NCBI GenBank assembly: GCA_017413085.1
Contig: JAFPVC010000035.1
Coordinates: 1-54,477, forward strand
From: Prevotella sp.
Lineage (GTDB): Bacteria; Bacteroidota; Bacteroidia; Bacteroidales; Bacteroidaceae
Direction: 5' to 3'
Length of the DNA: 54,477 bases
A model generated the notes under the pieces. It did no database searches. It saw only the letters and a list, made by a program, of their open reading frames with translations, and was not told the DNA's origin. Below are positions 34,243-41,961 of this stretch, one piece after another. Both the position numbers and the translations under genes were made by a program. Within the stretch, counting starts at the first letter, position 1. Every line of letters begins with the position of its first letter.

Positions 34243-35070
34243 ATGAAGAAAACATTTTTAACCCTATTCACGGCAATAGCCGCCACGATGGCAGGCTTTG
34301 CACAGGAAACAGCAGACAGCACAAGTTTCATAACCCTGAACGACATGGTGAAGCGCGAGGCCGCGACCAAGGCACAGCAGGAGAACCAGGCTTTCCATGA
34401 AAAACTGTGGGACCGTCGCTCATACCTCAACATATCATACGTATCGGCCACGCTGAAGTCATCTGAGTTGCCCACAGTAGGCGGCACATACTCTGGGGAA
34501 TACAAAAGCAACGGAGGAGTGAACCTGCAATACGGTCACACCTACGACTTCCACCAGAAGCCTATTGCCGACATGGTATTTATCGGCCTCAACTACACAG
34601 GCATCGATCTCAGCTACGCAAGTTACAGTGCAGACGTACCATCGCCATACTATCAGCCTGGTACCAACACGCCCAATAACGCACCGTGGCATAACAAGAA
34701 ACAGACCATAGACTATGGCATGGCTTTGGGACCTGCCGTCACGGTCTACCCCTTTACGACGCTTGGCAACAAGCATACCGACAAGATACGCTTCCAACTG
34801 TATTTCCAAGTAGGCTACAATGCCAGCCTTACCATACTGCAGGACGGTATAGTAGAGCAGTCGAAGAACAAGACAAAAGATATGTATGCCTTCGCACACG
34901 GTCTGTCCACGAAGTTCGGCTTCAGCCTTACATGGGATTTCGTGGGCTTGGGCTACGAGATATGGAATGCGCCGTCATACAAGAACATATATTTTGACGA
35001 CCTTGTTGACACTGGCAAGATGAAGACCAAGGTAAAGTCAAACCGCGTGTTCCTACAGTTCAGATTCTAA
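34243..35070 (+). CDS. Exported beta-barrel-like outer membrane protein
   Basis: 275 residues with a signal peptide (MKKTFLTLFTAIAATMAGFA, cut near AQE). A short coiled part (about 30-65) is followed by alternating aromatic/hydrophobic strands (YLNISYVSATLKSS, MVFIGLNYTGIDLSYASYSA, IRFQLYFQVGYNASLTI, FGFSLTWDFVGLGYEIWN) and a C-terminal aromatic residue (VFLQFRF), all typical of outer-membrane barrels. It lies 26 bp after the TPR gene and 15 bp before the caspase gene. A porin-like or anchoring role within the operon is inference; no named family was recognised. Confidence 0.72.
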   Translation: MKKTFLTLFTAIAATMAGFAQETADSTSFITLNDMVKREAATKAQQENQAFHEKLWDRRSYLNISYVSATLKSSELPTVGGTYSGEYKSNGGVNLQYGHTYDFHQKPIADMVFIGLNYTGIDLSYASYSADVPSPYYQPGTNTPNNAPWHNKKQTIDYGMALGPAVTVYPFTTLGNKHTDKIRFQLYFQVGYNASLTILQDGIVEQSKNKTKDMYAFAHGLSTKFGFSLTWDFVGLGYEIWNAPSYKNIYFDDLVDTGKMKTKVKSNRVFLQFRF

Positions 35071-35085
35071 TCAAACAAGACAAGC

Positions 35086-36600
35086 ATGACAAGATTACTA
35101 ATAACAATTCTTACCGTTGCGTTGCTTAATATAAGCGACGCAACGGCACAGGAACATGCCAAGGGCAAGTGTACGAACGACATAACGTGGACTTATGACG
35201 GTCAGACACTTACGCTTACCAACGTGTCAGACCCGTTGGAACTTGCAGACATACCCGACTATAATGCCGAGGGCGATGTAGCGCCGTGGGTAAAGCGCGG
35301 CCTGCGCATAAAGAAAATACGCATAGGGCGTCACATACGCCGCATAGGCACTTTCGCCTTTGCCAACTGCACACTGTTGGAGGACGTGGAACTAGAAATA
35401 GAACACAATTTACGTCAGATAGGCATGGGGGCATTCCTTAACTGCACCAGCCTGTTCAGTTTCCCTTTCACATCGTCACTGACCAAAATTGAGAAAATCG
35501 CTTTTGCCAACTGCCAATCGCTGCGCTCACTGAAACTGCAGGGCAGCACGAAGGTTGAAGACTATGCCTTTCTGTCATGCAGCAACATCAGCCAGCTTGA
35601 CCTTTCCAACGGCGTGCTACTTGGCAAGATGGTCTTTGCCAGAGAAACGACTGTGGGAGGTGTAAAGAAATACGACTACTTCAACGGAATGATACGCAAC
35701 CTGCCCACCACTGTCACGCCTTCAAATAGCAAGGCATACGGCATTGACGACAATACAGTGAGAATGTTTATTGCAAGAAAGGACAAGCAGACAGAAGAAG
35801 ACACGGAAACACAGCCGACATCATCAGTAGACATCAATCTTCCTGAAGCAAACATGTCCCGCCCTAATTACTATGCGCTCATAATAGGCAATGAGGACTA
35901 CCGTTTTGCGCCTAAGGTGCCATTTGCGAAAAGGGATGCACAGGTGTTTGCAGAGTATTGTGAAAAAACGCTTGGCATTCCTTCACGTAATATCCATATG
36001 TTGGAAAATGCCACCAAGCACATGCTGCTGGAACAGGAACTGAATGATTGGTTGCAGAGTATCAGCACGCGAGAACAGAAGCAGTTGATAGTCTATTATG
36101 CCGGCCACGGCGTACCTGATATGGAAGACAACAACAAGTCGTATATTTTGCCGGTAGATGTCTACTCTACAAAGCCGCGCTATGGCATTGCCCTTGATGA
36201 ATTCTATGACAAGTTAGGCGAATTAGGATTCGCTGATGTAACAGTGTTCATAGATGCTTGCTTCAGTGGTGTTGACAGGAACCATGCTTCAGTAAACAGC
36301 GGTGAACGCGGCACAGAAGTGGAAGCCGAGGATTCCCGTCCAACAAAGGGCAACATGGTGGTGTTCTGTGCAGCCCAGGGCAATGAAACTGCCCAGGGAT
36401 ACTATGAGCGCGGCCACGGACTGTTTACCTACTACCTGCTCAAGGAACTGAAACAGTCGAAAGGCAGCATCTCATACTCTAAACTGGCCGAAAGCATCAA
36501 CCGTAACGTAAGAGACACTGCACCTACCCTCGACTTGAAGAAAGGACAGACGCCAACGGTAAAAACCTCTGGCAAATCACTCAGAGACCGATATTTCTGA
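35086..36600 (+). CDS. Exported leucine-rich-repeat / caspase-like protease
   Basis: 504 residues. A signal peptide (MTRLLITILTVALLNISDAT, cut near AQE) is followed by BspA-type LRR_5 repeats (about 75-205: IRRIGTFAFANCTLLEDVEL, IEKIAFANCQSLRSLKL, VEDYAFLSCSNISQLDLS), an acidic linker and a C14 caspase/metacaspase domain (about 260-500). The catalytic pair is clear: His341 in VYYAGHGVP and Cys392 in FIDACFSG. The start of the fold, YYALIIGNEDYRFAPKVPFA, is also typical. Bacterial caspase-like proteases commonly act in the cytoplasm as defence effectors; an exported one with an LRR recognition domain is unusual. It is the third gene of the operon. Confidence 0.88.
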   Translation: MTRLLITILTVALLNISDATAQEHAKGKCTNDITWTYDGQTLTLTNVSDPLELADIPDYNAEGDVAPWVKRGLRIKKIRIGRHIRRIGTFAFANCTLLEDVELEIEHNLRQIGMGAFLNCTSLFSFPFTSSLTKIEKIAFANCQSLRSLKLQGSTKVEDYAFLSCSNISQLDLSNGVLLGKMVFARETTVGGVKKYDYFNGMIRNLPTTVTPSNSKAYGIDDNTVRMFIARKDKQTEEDTETQPTSSVDINLPEANMSRPNYYALIIGNEDYRFAPKVPFAKRDAQVFAEYCEKTLGIPSRNIHMLENATKHMLLEQELNDWLQSISTREQKQLIVYYAGHGVPDMEDNNKSYILPVDVYSTKPRYGIALDEFYDKLGELGFADVTVFIDACFSGVDRNHASVNSGERGTEVEAEDSRPTKGNMVVFCAAQGNETAQGYYERGHGLFTYYLLKELKQSKGSISYSKLAESINRNVRDTAPTLDLKKGQTPTVKTSGKSLRDRYF

Positions 36601-36636
36601 TAGAAACGACAAAAGCTACCACACACGCCACTACTC

Positions 36637-37779
36637 ATGGAACCAACACATCAGGAGTATAAATACTTCGCATTTATCAGTTACAACTCCAAGGATATGG
36701 AGTGGGGCAAGCGCATACAGCGAAAACTGGAGCACTACCGCATGCCGGCCACTCTGTGCAGCGAACGCGGATGGAAACGCAAACCCATTTCGCCAATATT
36801 CTTTGCACCCACGGATATTCAGGGAGGAGGACTGAGTGCCGAACTGCAAGCGCGTCTGCGTGCTTCTCGCAACCTCATTGTGGTCTGCTCGCCCAATTCT
36901 GCAAAATCTGAATGGGTTGGCAAGGAGATTGAATTCTTCCACAACCTGGGACGCACCGACCACCTGCATTTCTTCATCGTTGACGGTATTCCTCACAGCG
37001 GCAACAGCGACACCGAATGTTTCAACCCCGTAGTTAAAAAGTTGGGCATTCCCGAGATTCTGGGCAACAACATACATGAGAAGATATACCGCTGGCCGTG
37101 GCTGAACAAAGAGCGTGCCTATGTGCAGCTCATCTCAAAACTACTCGGCGTGGAGTTCGACTCCATCTGGCAGCGCCACAAGCGTATGTTGGCACAACAA
37201 CTGGTGGCCTGCGTCATAGGCTTTCTATGCGTGATTGCAGCACTTGTCGCAGTATGGGCGAAGAACCAACCTGTCGACGTGAGCGTAACACTGCACGAGC
37301 AACTGCCGATAAACACAGTACTTCCTCCACTGCACGACGCTGTGGTCACTCTACATCTTGACAAGGAAAAGAAAACCGACACGATACGCAGCAATGGCCA
37401 CTGTGCAGTATTTGCCAACATCCCACAAAGGTATCTTGGCAAGGAAGTCCGGGTAACGGTGAACTGTGCAGACTTCCTTACGACTGACACCACCCTGCTC
37501 ATGTCGCGCAACATGAAGGCCGGCATAAAGCGCAATCCTGCCATATATGGCAACATACTCTTCACACTGTGGGATACGCGCAGGGGGAAGCCTATTGCGA
37601 ATGCAACCGTCACGGTGGCAGGGCGCAATGTGCAGACCGACAGCCGTGGACGCGTCAGAATGCAGATACCTACGGACAGTCAGCAGACCTCATATAAGGT
37701 CAAGTTCGCCCGCCCACTTTATCATGACACTGTCAACATGCCGTGCGGAGAGAACGACGTAATAAGAACTGACGACTGA
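36637..37779 (+). CDS. TIR-domain protein with membrane anchor and Ig-like outer domain
   Basis: 380 residues. The TIR domain covers about 1-170: FAFISYNSKDMEWGKRIQRK at strand A, IFFAPTDIQGGGLSAELQA, and SPNSAKSEWVGKEIEFFHN, where Glu97 occupies the place of the catalytic glutamate of NAD-cleaving TIRs. A single membrane helix follows (about 188-207, LVACVIGFLCVIAALVAVWA). The rest (about 210-380) is beta-rich and ends with a carboxypeptidase-regulatory-like Ig domain (GKPIANATVTVAGRNVQTDS). TIR would be cytoplasmic and the Ig part periplasmic, a transmembrane-receptor topology. It lies 36 bp after the caspase gene. Confidence 0.85.
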   Translation: MEPTHQEYKYFAFISYNSKDMEWGKRIQRKLEHYRMPATLCSERGWKRKPISPIFFAPTDIQGGGLSAELQARLRASRNLIVVCSPNSAKSEWVGKEIEFFHNLGRTDHLHFFIVDGIPHSGNSDTECFNPVVKKLGIPEILGNNIHEKIYRWPWLNKERAYVQLISKLLGVEFDSIWQRHKRMLAQQLVACVIGFLCVIAALVAVWAKNQPVDVSVTLHEQLPINTVLPPLHDAVVTLHLDKEKKTDTIRSNGHCAVFANIPQRYLGKEVRVTVNCADFLTTDTTLLMSRNMKAGIKRNPAIYGNILFTLWDTRRGKPIANATVTVAGRNVQTDSRGRVRMQIPTDSQQTSYKVKFARPLYHDTVNMPCGENDVIRTDD

Positions 37780-37824
37780 GCTGATGCAAGCATACAACAA
37801 AAACAAATTCAAAACGACATCATT

Positions 37825-40143
37825 ATGAACTGGGCATCATGCATCATTATTTCTGCGCAACCCACAGCAACGCAGCTGCTTTCTGCGTCACGCCTTGCCA
37901 CTTCTCTGTGGTGGCTGCTCTCGTGCATAACCCTGCTGATTGTGCTGAGTTTTCTATACAAGCCTGTCAGCGTGGAGACAAAACGCAGGTTATGGTCGTT
38001 TGTTGACCGCTCACTGATGCCTGCGTTCGCCGTGCTGTGGACAATGGGTTTCGTGATATATGCCATAGGTTCGTGGATGCCCGAACTTAGTGATACCGGT
38101 GATTTCTGGGCAGTTGTACCGTTTGCGATTATCGATGCCACGCGCATGTTTATTTTCTCAAGCGACCTGCCTGCCGTCAACCCCATACTGAAGCAAGACG
38201 TGCTTTACATGGGACTGTTCAGCGCAGTGCATTTCGCAGCCTCGTTCTTCAGCCTTATCTTCGTGTTGCGTCACTTCGGTTTCTATCTCATTGAAAAGTT
38301 GCGTGTATGGCTGGCAGGAGTACGTTCTTTGCTACCAAGGTGGTTCTTCGGACGCAGGGGACGTAAACTTTATGTAATCTACGGCACAGACAGCCGCTCA
38401 CTTATGATGGCCGACAGCATAAGGCGCAGTGTTACGGATGCCGATATCGCCGTGGTGCAGAATGCCGGTGATGACGACGTGCACGATGCCGCCATGGGCA
38501 TATCGCGCATACTTGGCAGAGCCAGTCTGAAAAACAGTCTGACCGACAGTCTCAGGGGGATGGGCTATCTCATAATGTTCACGAAACACAACCTTACAAA
38601 CGGCATGTTCGAAAATGGTTCACGCATAATACGCGACACACTGGAGCTGACTTCGCTGGAGCGCATCATGCGGAACTCAAAGGAAGAACTGCTTCTGTTC
38701 TTCCTCGGCGAGGATGAAGAAGAGAACTTGAGCGCGGCGGTGAACATCCTCAAGGACTCTGTCTTGCTGCGCATTGCCGACAGGCAACCCGTCAGGGTGT
38801 TCTGCCGTGCGCACCGCAATTGCGTAAACCGCGTCGCAGAAGACAGAAGCCCTCACGAGAATGTGACCATAAGGCTGGTCGACGCTGCCGACATCAGCAT
38901 AGAGATGCTCAAGCAGTCTGCCGAGAGCCATCCAGTAAATTATGTCAGCGTGGAAGCTGACGGCACCGTATCGTCATTGTTTCATGCACTGATCATAGGC
39001 TGCGGCGACACTGGACAAACTGCGGTACGGTTCCTTTATGAATTTGGAGCGTTCGTTGCCACGGGCAGCACCGACGCCGACATACAAAGATCCCCGTTCC
39101 GCTGTGACGTGGTAGACAAGGACATGCACACTCTGGCACCTCTGATGATGGAAGACATGCCGGCCATGGACATGTCTGTTGAAGACGGCTCGCTGGTAGT
39201 ACTTCACGACATAGACACTGGCGACAAGTTGTTTTCTGACTGTCTGCGCAAATGGATATGCACACTTAACTACGTGGTGATTGCCACTGAGGACAATGAA
39301 CGAAACATGATGCTGGCCGTGCGCATACTGCGCCTCGCCATGAGATACCGCAGGGGAATGGATTACTTACGCATAAACGTACGCATAACACGGGATGCCG
39401 ACGGTCATCTGCATGATGCAGCCGACCACTGGAACCGGCTTGTAAAGGCAGAAATGCATGCTGTCGATGGCACAGGCCACTGCCACCAGAGAATAATAGA
39501 GAGCGACTGCCGCCCCGACGGACCGATTGTGCTGTTTGGCTACGACAGGGAAATCTACACCTACGACCACGTGGTGAAAGACAAAGTGCGCATCCGCGCA
39601 AAAAAATACAAGCAGCATTACGATGAAACGGTGAACGCACTGCTGCGCCAGTCAGGCGAAACGGAAAACAAGGTAGTGAGCTGGGACACCGAGCAAGCAT
39701 CACTGATGCAGTTGACAGACGAGTGGCGAGGCTATTCGCCTACATATTCGGCGGTAATGCGCTTGAGACGCATACAGTCGCAGAACATGCAGAACAGTTT
39801 CCACATCCTGACCAAAAGGATGCTGATGCGGCGTGCACTGGGAAACGGCGAATATGAGCGGTTACTTACTGCGCCGCCACAGCGCAAGCACGGCACAGTG
39901 GAATATGAGCACAAGTCAGAAGACAGTGCTGCGATAAAGGCACTCCACACTCTAGCTCGCACCGAGCATCTCAGATGGGTGGCATCACATGAAGCCCTTG
40001 GATATCAAGACTATGCCACAGAGAAAGACAAAGATGAGGCGCGGCTGCTGCACGGCTGCATGAAACCATGGCACGAGCTTTCCGAACTAGTGCAAAGCTA
40101 TGATTACGATGTGGTTGACACATCATTAATACTTGACATTTAG
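37825..40143 (+). CDS. Membrane protein with Rossmann (TrkA_N-like) and RyR-like domains
   Basis: 772 residues. Three or four membrane segments lie in the first 160 residues (about 28-46, 64-84, 95-112 and 126-156). Two nucleotide-binding-like cores follow: KLYVIYGTDSRSLMMADSI (near 181) and ALIIGCGDTGQTAVRFLYEF (near 386), the latter a GxGxxG Rossmann motif as in TrkA/KTN potassium-channel regulators. The C-terminus (about 700-772) reads ALHTLARTEHLRWVASHEAL and LHGCMKPWHELSELVQSYDY, the pattern of the RyR domain found in bacterial conflict systems. It could be a ligand-gated channel or effector that responds to a nucleotide signal, for example from the upstream TIR protein (inference). It is the last gene of the operon. 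Confidence 0.78.
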   Translation: MNWASCIIISAQPTATQLLSASRLATSLWWLLSCITLLIVLSFLYKPVSVETKRRLWSFVDRSLMPAFAVLWTMGFVIYAIGSWMPELSDTGDFWAVVPFAIIDATRMFIFSSDLPAVNPILKQDVLYMGLFSAVHFAASFFSLIFVLRHFGFYLIEKLRVWLAGVRSLLPRWFFGRRGRKLYVIYGTDSRSLMMADSIRRSVTDADIAVVQNAGDDDVHDAAMGISRILGRASLKNSLTDSLRGMGYLIMFTKHNLTNGMFENGSRIIRDTLELTSLERIMRNSKEELLLFFLGEDEEENLSAAVNILKDSVLLRIADRQPVRVFCRAHRNCVNRVAEDRSPHENVTIRLVDAADISIEMLKQSAESHPVNYVSVEADGTVSSLFHALIIGCGDTGQTAVRFLYEFGAFVATGSTDADIQRSPFRCDVVDKDMHTLAPLMMEDMPAMDMSVEDGSLVVLHDIDTGDKLFSDCLRKWICTLNYVVIATEDNERNMMLAVRILRLAMRYRRGMDYLRINVRITRDADGHLHDAADHWNRLVKAEMHAVDGTGHCHQRIIESDCRPDGPIVLFGYDREIYTYDHVVKDKVRIRAKKYKQHYDETVNALLRQSGETENKVVSWDTEQASLMQLTDEWRGYSPTYSAVMRLRRIQSQNMQNSFHILTKRMLMRRALGNGEYERLLTAPPQRKHGTVEYEHKSEDSAAIKALHTLARTEHLRWVASHEALGYQDYATEKDKDEARLLHGCMKPWHELSELVQSYDYDVVDTSLILDI

Positions 40144-40156
40144 AACTTTTGAAAAA

Positions 40157-40184
40157 TGTCAGAAAAACTCACCGTTTTCTGACA
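40157..40184 (+). terminator. Terminator of the TPR/caspase/TIR/RyR operon
   Basis: TGTCAGAAAA (40157-40166) and TTTTCTGACA (40175-40184) are perfect 10-bp arms with an 8-nt loop, starting 13 bp after the stop codon of the last gene. There is no long U run after it. Confidence 0.6.
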
Positions 40185-40306
40185 CATTGATTTCTGCAAC
40201 CGCTGTTTCCTTGCGATATTCTGAAATAATCTCCCGACGGTTTCGTATGGCGCGAAATTCGCTGCATCGTAACACACTGATAATCAGTAACGGCATTTTC
40301 ATCGGA

Positions 40307-40416
40307 TTGTAAAAGCTATCTGATTACACTGTAATCGAGGCCTGATTACATCGTAATCGCACGTTAATTACAACGTAAAAGCAGCCTGATTGCAATGCAA
40401 TCAGGCTGCTTTTACT
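40307..40416. repeat. 22-bp palindromic tandem repeat, 5 units, with near-perfect 41-nt palindrome
   Basis: Five units keep an exact 22-bp period (units start at 40307, 40329, 40351, 40373 and 40395) and share CTGATTACA or close variants at one end and GTAAT or GTAAAA at the other. They belong to the family at 15967-16054. The last two units form a palindrome with 20-nt perfect arms (40375-40394 and 40396-40415) around one central base, a very stable hairpin. Confidence 0.85.
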
Positions 40417-40566
40417 ATTTATGCCGTCATAAAACGCTGTTCAAACTATGTTTTCTGCTTTCCATGCAGCATCTCGCCGCTCTGGTTTGCGTTTCGCAAC
40501 CGACATTTCTGAAATGACACTTTGCAAGAAAACCGTGCGTTTTTCTGACAATCTGTTTTTTCATTT

Positions 40567-40631
40567 CACAGATTTTCCATAGGCGAATAATCCGTGCAAT
40601 CCGTTGTTGAACCTCACACAGATTGAAAGGG
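40567..40631. repeat. Direct repeat, copy A
   Basis: A stretch with CACAGATTTTCCATAGGCG, AATAATCCG and TTGTTGAACCTCACACAGAT followed by GAAAGGG recurs at 41671-41726. Copy A has about nine extra bases in the middle (GCAATCCGT). The two copies lie in the same orientation on either side of the dockerin/FISUMP gene. Confidence 0.8.
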
Positions 40632-40678
40632 CATGGAAAACTTCAATCCTTCAATTCTTCAATCTTTCTACCGAGCCC

Positions 40679-41623
40679 TTACGGACAGACCGGACGCACA
40701 GTGATTGCCTCAAAACGGAAATGGGTTTTGATGTTGGTTGTATTCTCGCCGCTCGAGTCAAAGTACACGTACCACGCACTTTCCGGGTAGTTCTCGTAGA
40801 GCGAAGCCGACCAGTAAAAGCCGAACATGCGTGCGAATTCGCAGTACTTGTAGTAACGGTAACCGGCAGCAGGAAGAAAAATGTGAGTATCGCTGAGCGA
40901 ATACGCTGCTTCTGTTATGTTGTTGACACCGCTCTTCCTTTTACCCATATCTTTGTGGTCCTTGACCTTATAGACTATATAGCCTTTCACGCTCTTGTCG
41001 TTATAGCTCGCCGTCCACTCCCAATAACAACTATCCAACAGTGCCTTCAATTCATTGACTGTCGGCATGCGCCACGCGCCGCCCCAGTTCGCTGTTGCGG
41101 CATCGTCCTGAGATTCGAGGGTGAGTTTGTTGTCAACAGTGCCGTAAGTTTCGTCATTGTTGTACTTGTTATAGGTGTAGTTATTTCTACCATTGCCCCA
41201 TTTGTATGTATCCCAATCGTAATTGTTCTTCGGCTCCGTCTCACCCCATGCGAAGTAGTCGCCGTAATCCCAAGGATTATCTGCACCGACATTACATGTA
41301 GCCCACTTGACTGACAGACCGAGGTCAACGTATTCGTGGCCGTTGGCAGAAGAACCAGTACTGCCAGTAAGAAACATGTTTACAATCTGGTTGGCATCCG
41401 ACATGGTGATAGTGCCGTCGTTGTTCACGTCGCCAGCCGTCATGTTGAAGTCACTCGGCTTGGTGGTCGCAAGATAATAGTTCACCACCACGTTGGCATC
41501 CGACATCGTGACGGTGCCGTCGCCGTTCACGTCGCCCGGCATGGCCGACACATTCATGCTTAACGCAGTCGTCAGCACAAGGAAGAGGCCGAAGATTCTG
41601 TTTAGTTTGTTTTCTGTTTTCAT
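40679..41623 (-). CDS. Exported protein with N-terminal dockerin-like module and FISUMP-like domain
   Basis: 314 residues with a signal peptide (MKTENKLNRIFGLFLVLTTA, cut near VSA). Two dockerin-like repeats come first (about 30-90): GDVNGDGTVTMSDANVVVNY and GDVNNDGTITMSDANQIVNM, with calcium-loop Asp/Asn residues. The rest is a Fibrobacter-major-paralogue-like domain: YVDLGLSVKWATCNVGADNP, DYFAWGETEPKNNYDW, ANWGGAWRMPTVNELKALLD and a C-terminal RFEAITVRPVC. The linker YYLATTKPSDF is nearly the same as in the large dockerin protein at 12822-15686. It is probably a surface protein of unknown ligand. No Bacteroidetes-type promoter was recognised just upstream; the gene is bounded by direct repeats. 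Confidence 0.85.
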   Translation of the reverse strand: MKTENKLNRIFGLFLVLTTALSMNVSAMPGDVNGDGTVTMSDANVVVNYYLATTKPSDFNMTAGDVNNDGTITMSDANQIVNMFLTGSTGSSANGHEYVDLGLSVKWATCNVGADNPWDYGDYFAWGETEPKNNYDWDTYKWGNGRNNYTYNKYNNDETYGTVDNKLTLESQDDAATANWGGAWRMPTVNELKALLDSCYWEWTASYNDKSVKGYIVYKVKDHKDMGKRKSGVNNITEAAYSLSDTHIFLPAAGYRYYKYCEFARMFGFYWSASLYENYPESAWYVYFDSSGENTTNIKTHFRFEAITVRPVCP

Positions 41624-41670
41624 CTAGTCATTATATTGTATGTAATTAATCCTCTAACTCCCACAGATTC

Positions 41671-41726
41671 CACAGATTTCCCATAGGCGAATAATCCGTT
41701 GTTGAACCTCACACAGATTGAAAGGG
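41671..41726. repeat. Direct repeat, copy B
   Basis: The partner of 40567-40631, lacking about nine bases in the middle. It is immediately preceded by CTCCCACAGATT words that also form the hairpin at 41743-41819. These repeats occupy most of the gene-free 41624-41961. Confidence 0.8.
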
Positions 41727-41742
41727 ATTGTAAAGGATTATT

Positions 41743-41819
41743 TAACTCCCACAGATTTCGCAGATATAACTGATTGTTGGTAGCTTAATCTGTGTTATCT
41801 GCGGAATCTGTGGGAGTTA
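41743..41819. repeat. Long inverted repeat of the CTCCCACAGATT family
   Basis: Arms 41743-41766 and 41796-41819 are 24 nt with one mismatch that can wobble-pair on RNA, around a 29-nt loop that itself echoes the motif (TTAATCTGTG). It is related to the inverted repeat at 12701-12772. It may act as a terminator for the minus-strand nuclease gene that ends at 41962. Confidence 0.75.
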
Positions 41820-41961
41820 CATGTCTGCTTAGAGAGAAAAGGATTGAAAAGTTAAAGCACCTATCCGCATGGAAAACTTCAACTCTTCAATATTACATGG
41901 ACATTATATGTTTCAAAGAAACGTAAAGCGTCCGTTTAACTTTTACTTACAAACCGACATC

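Larger units (their letters stand above)
40185..40678. other. Gene-free repeat-rich region
   Basis: About 490 bases without a supportable gene. It holds the 22-bp palindromic array (40307-40416), one copy of a direct repeat (40567-40631) and a TTCAATTC-type tract (40642-40670). The remaining parts (40185-40306 and 40417-40566) show only short degenerate inverted words. A plus-strand open frame from 40604 runs antisense to the dockerin/FISUMP gene and is rejected. Confidence 0.6.

Noticed and set aside
40604-41314. 236-codon plus-strand frame antisense to the dockerin/FISUMP gene
   Set aside because: The minus-strand gene has signal peptide and domain matches; this frame begins in a repeat and matches nothing.
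40679-41623. Insertion sequence between direct repeats
   Set aside because: The gene between the repeats encodes a surface protein, not a transposase, and no terminal inverted repeats at its edges were found.
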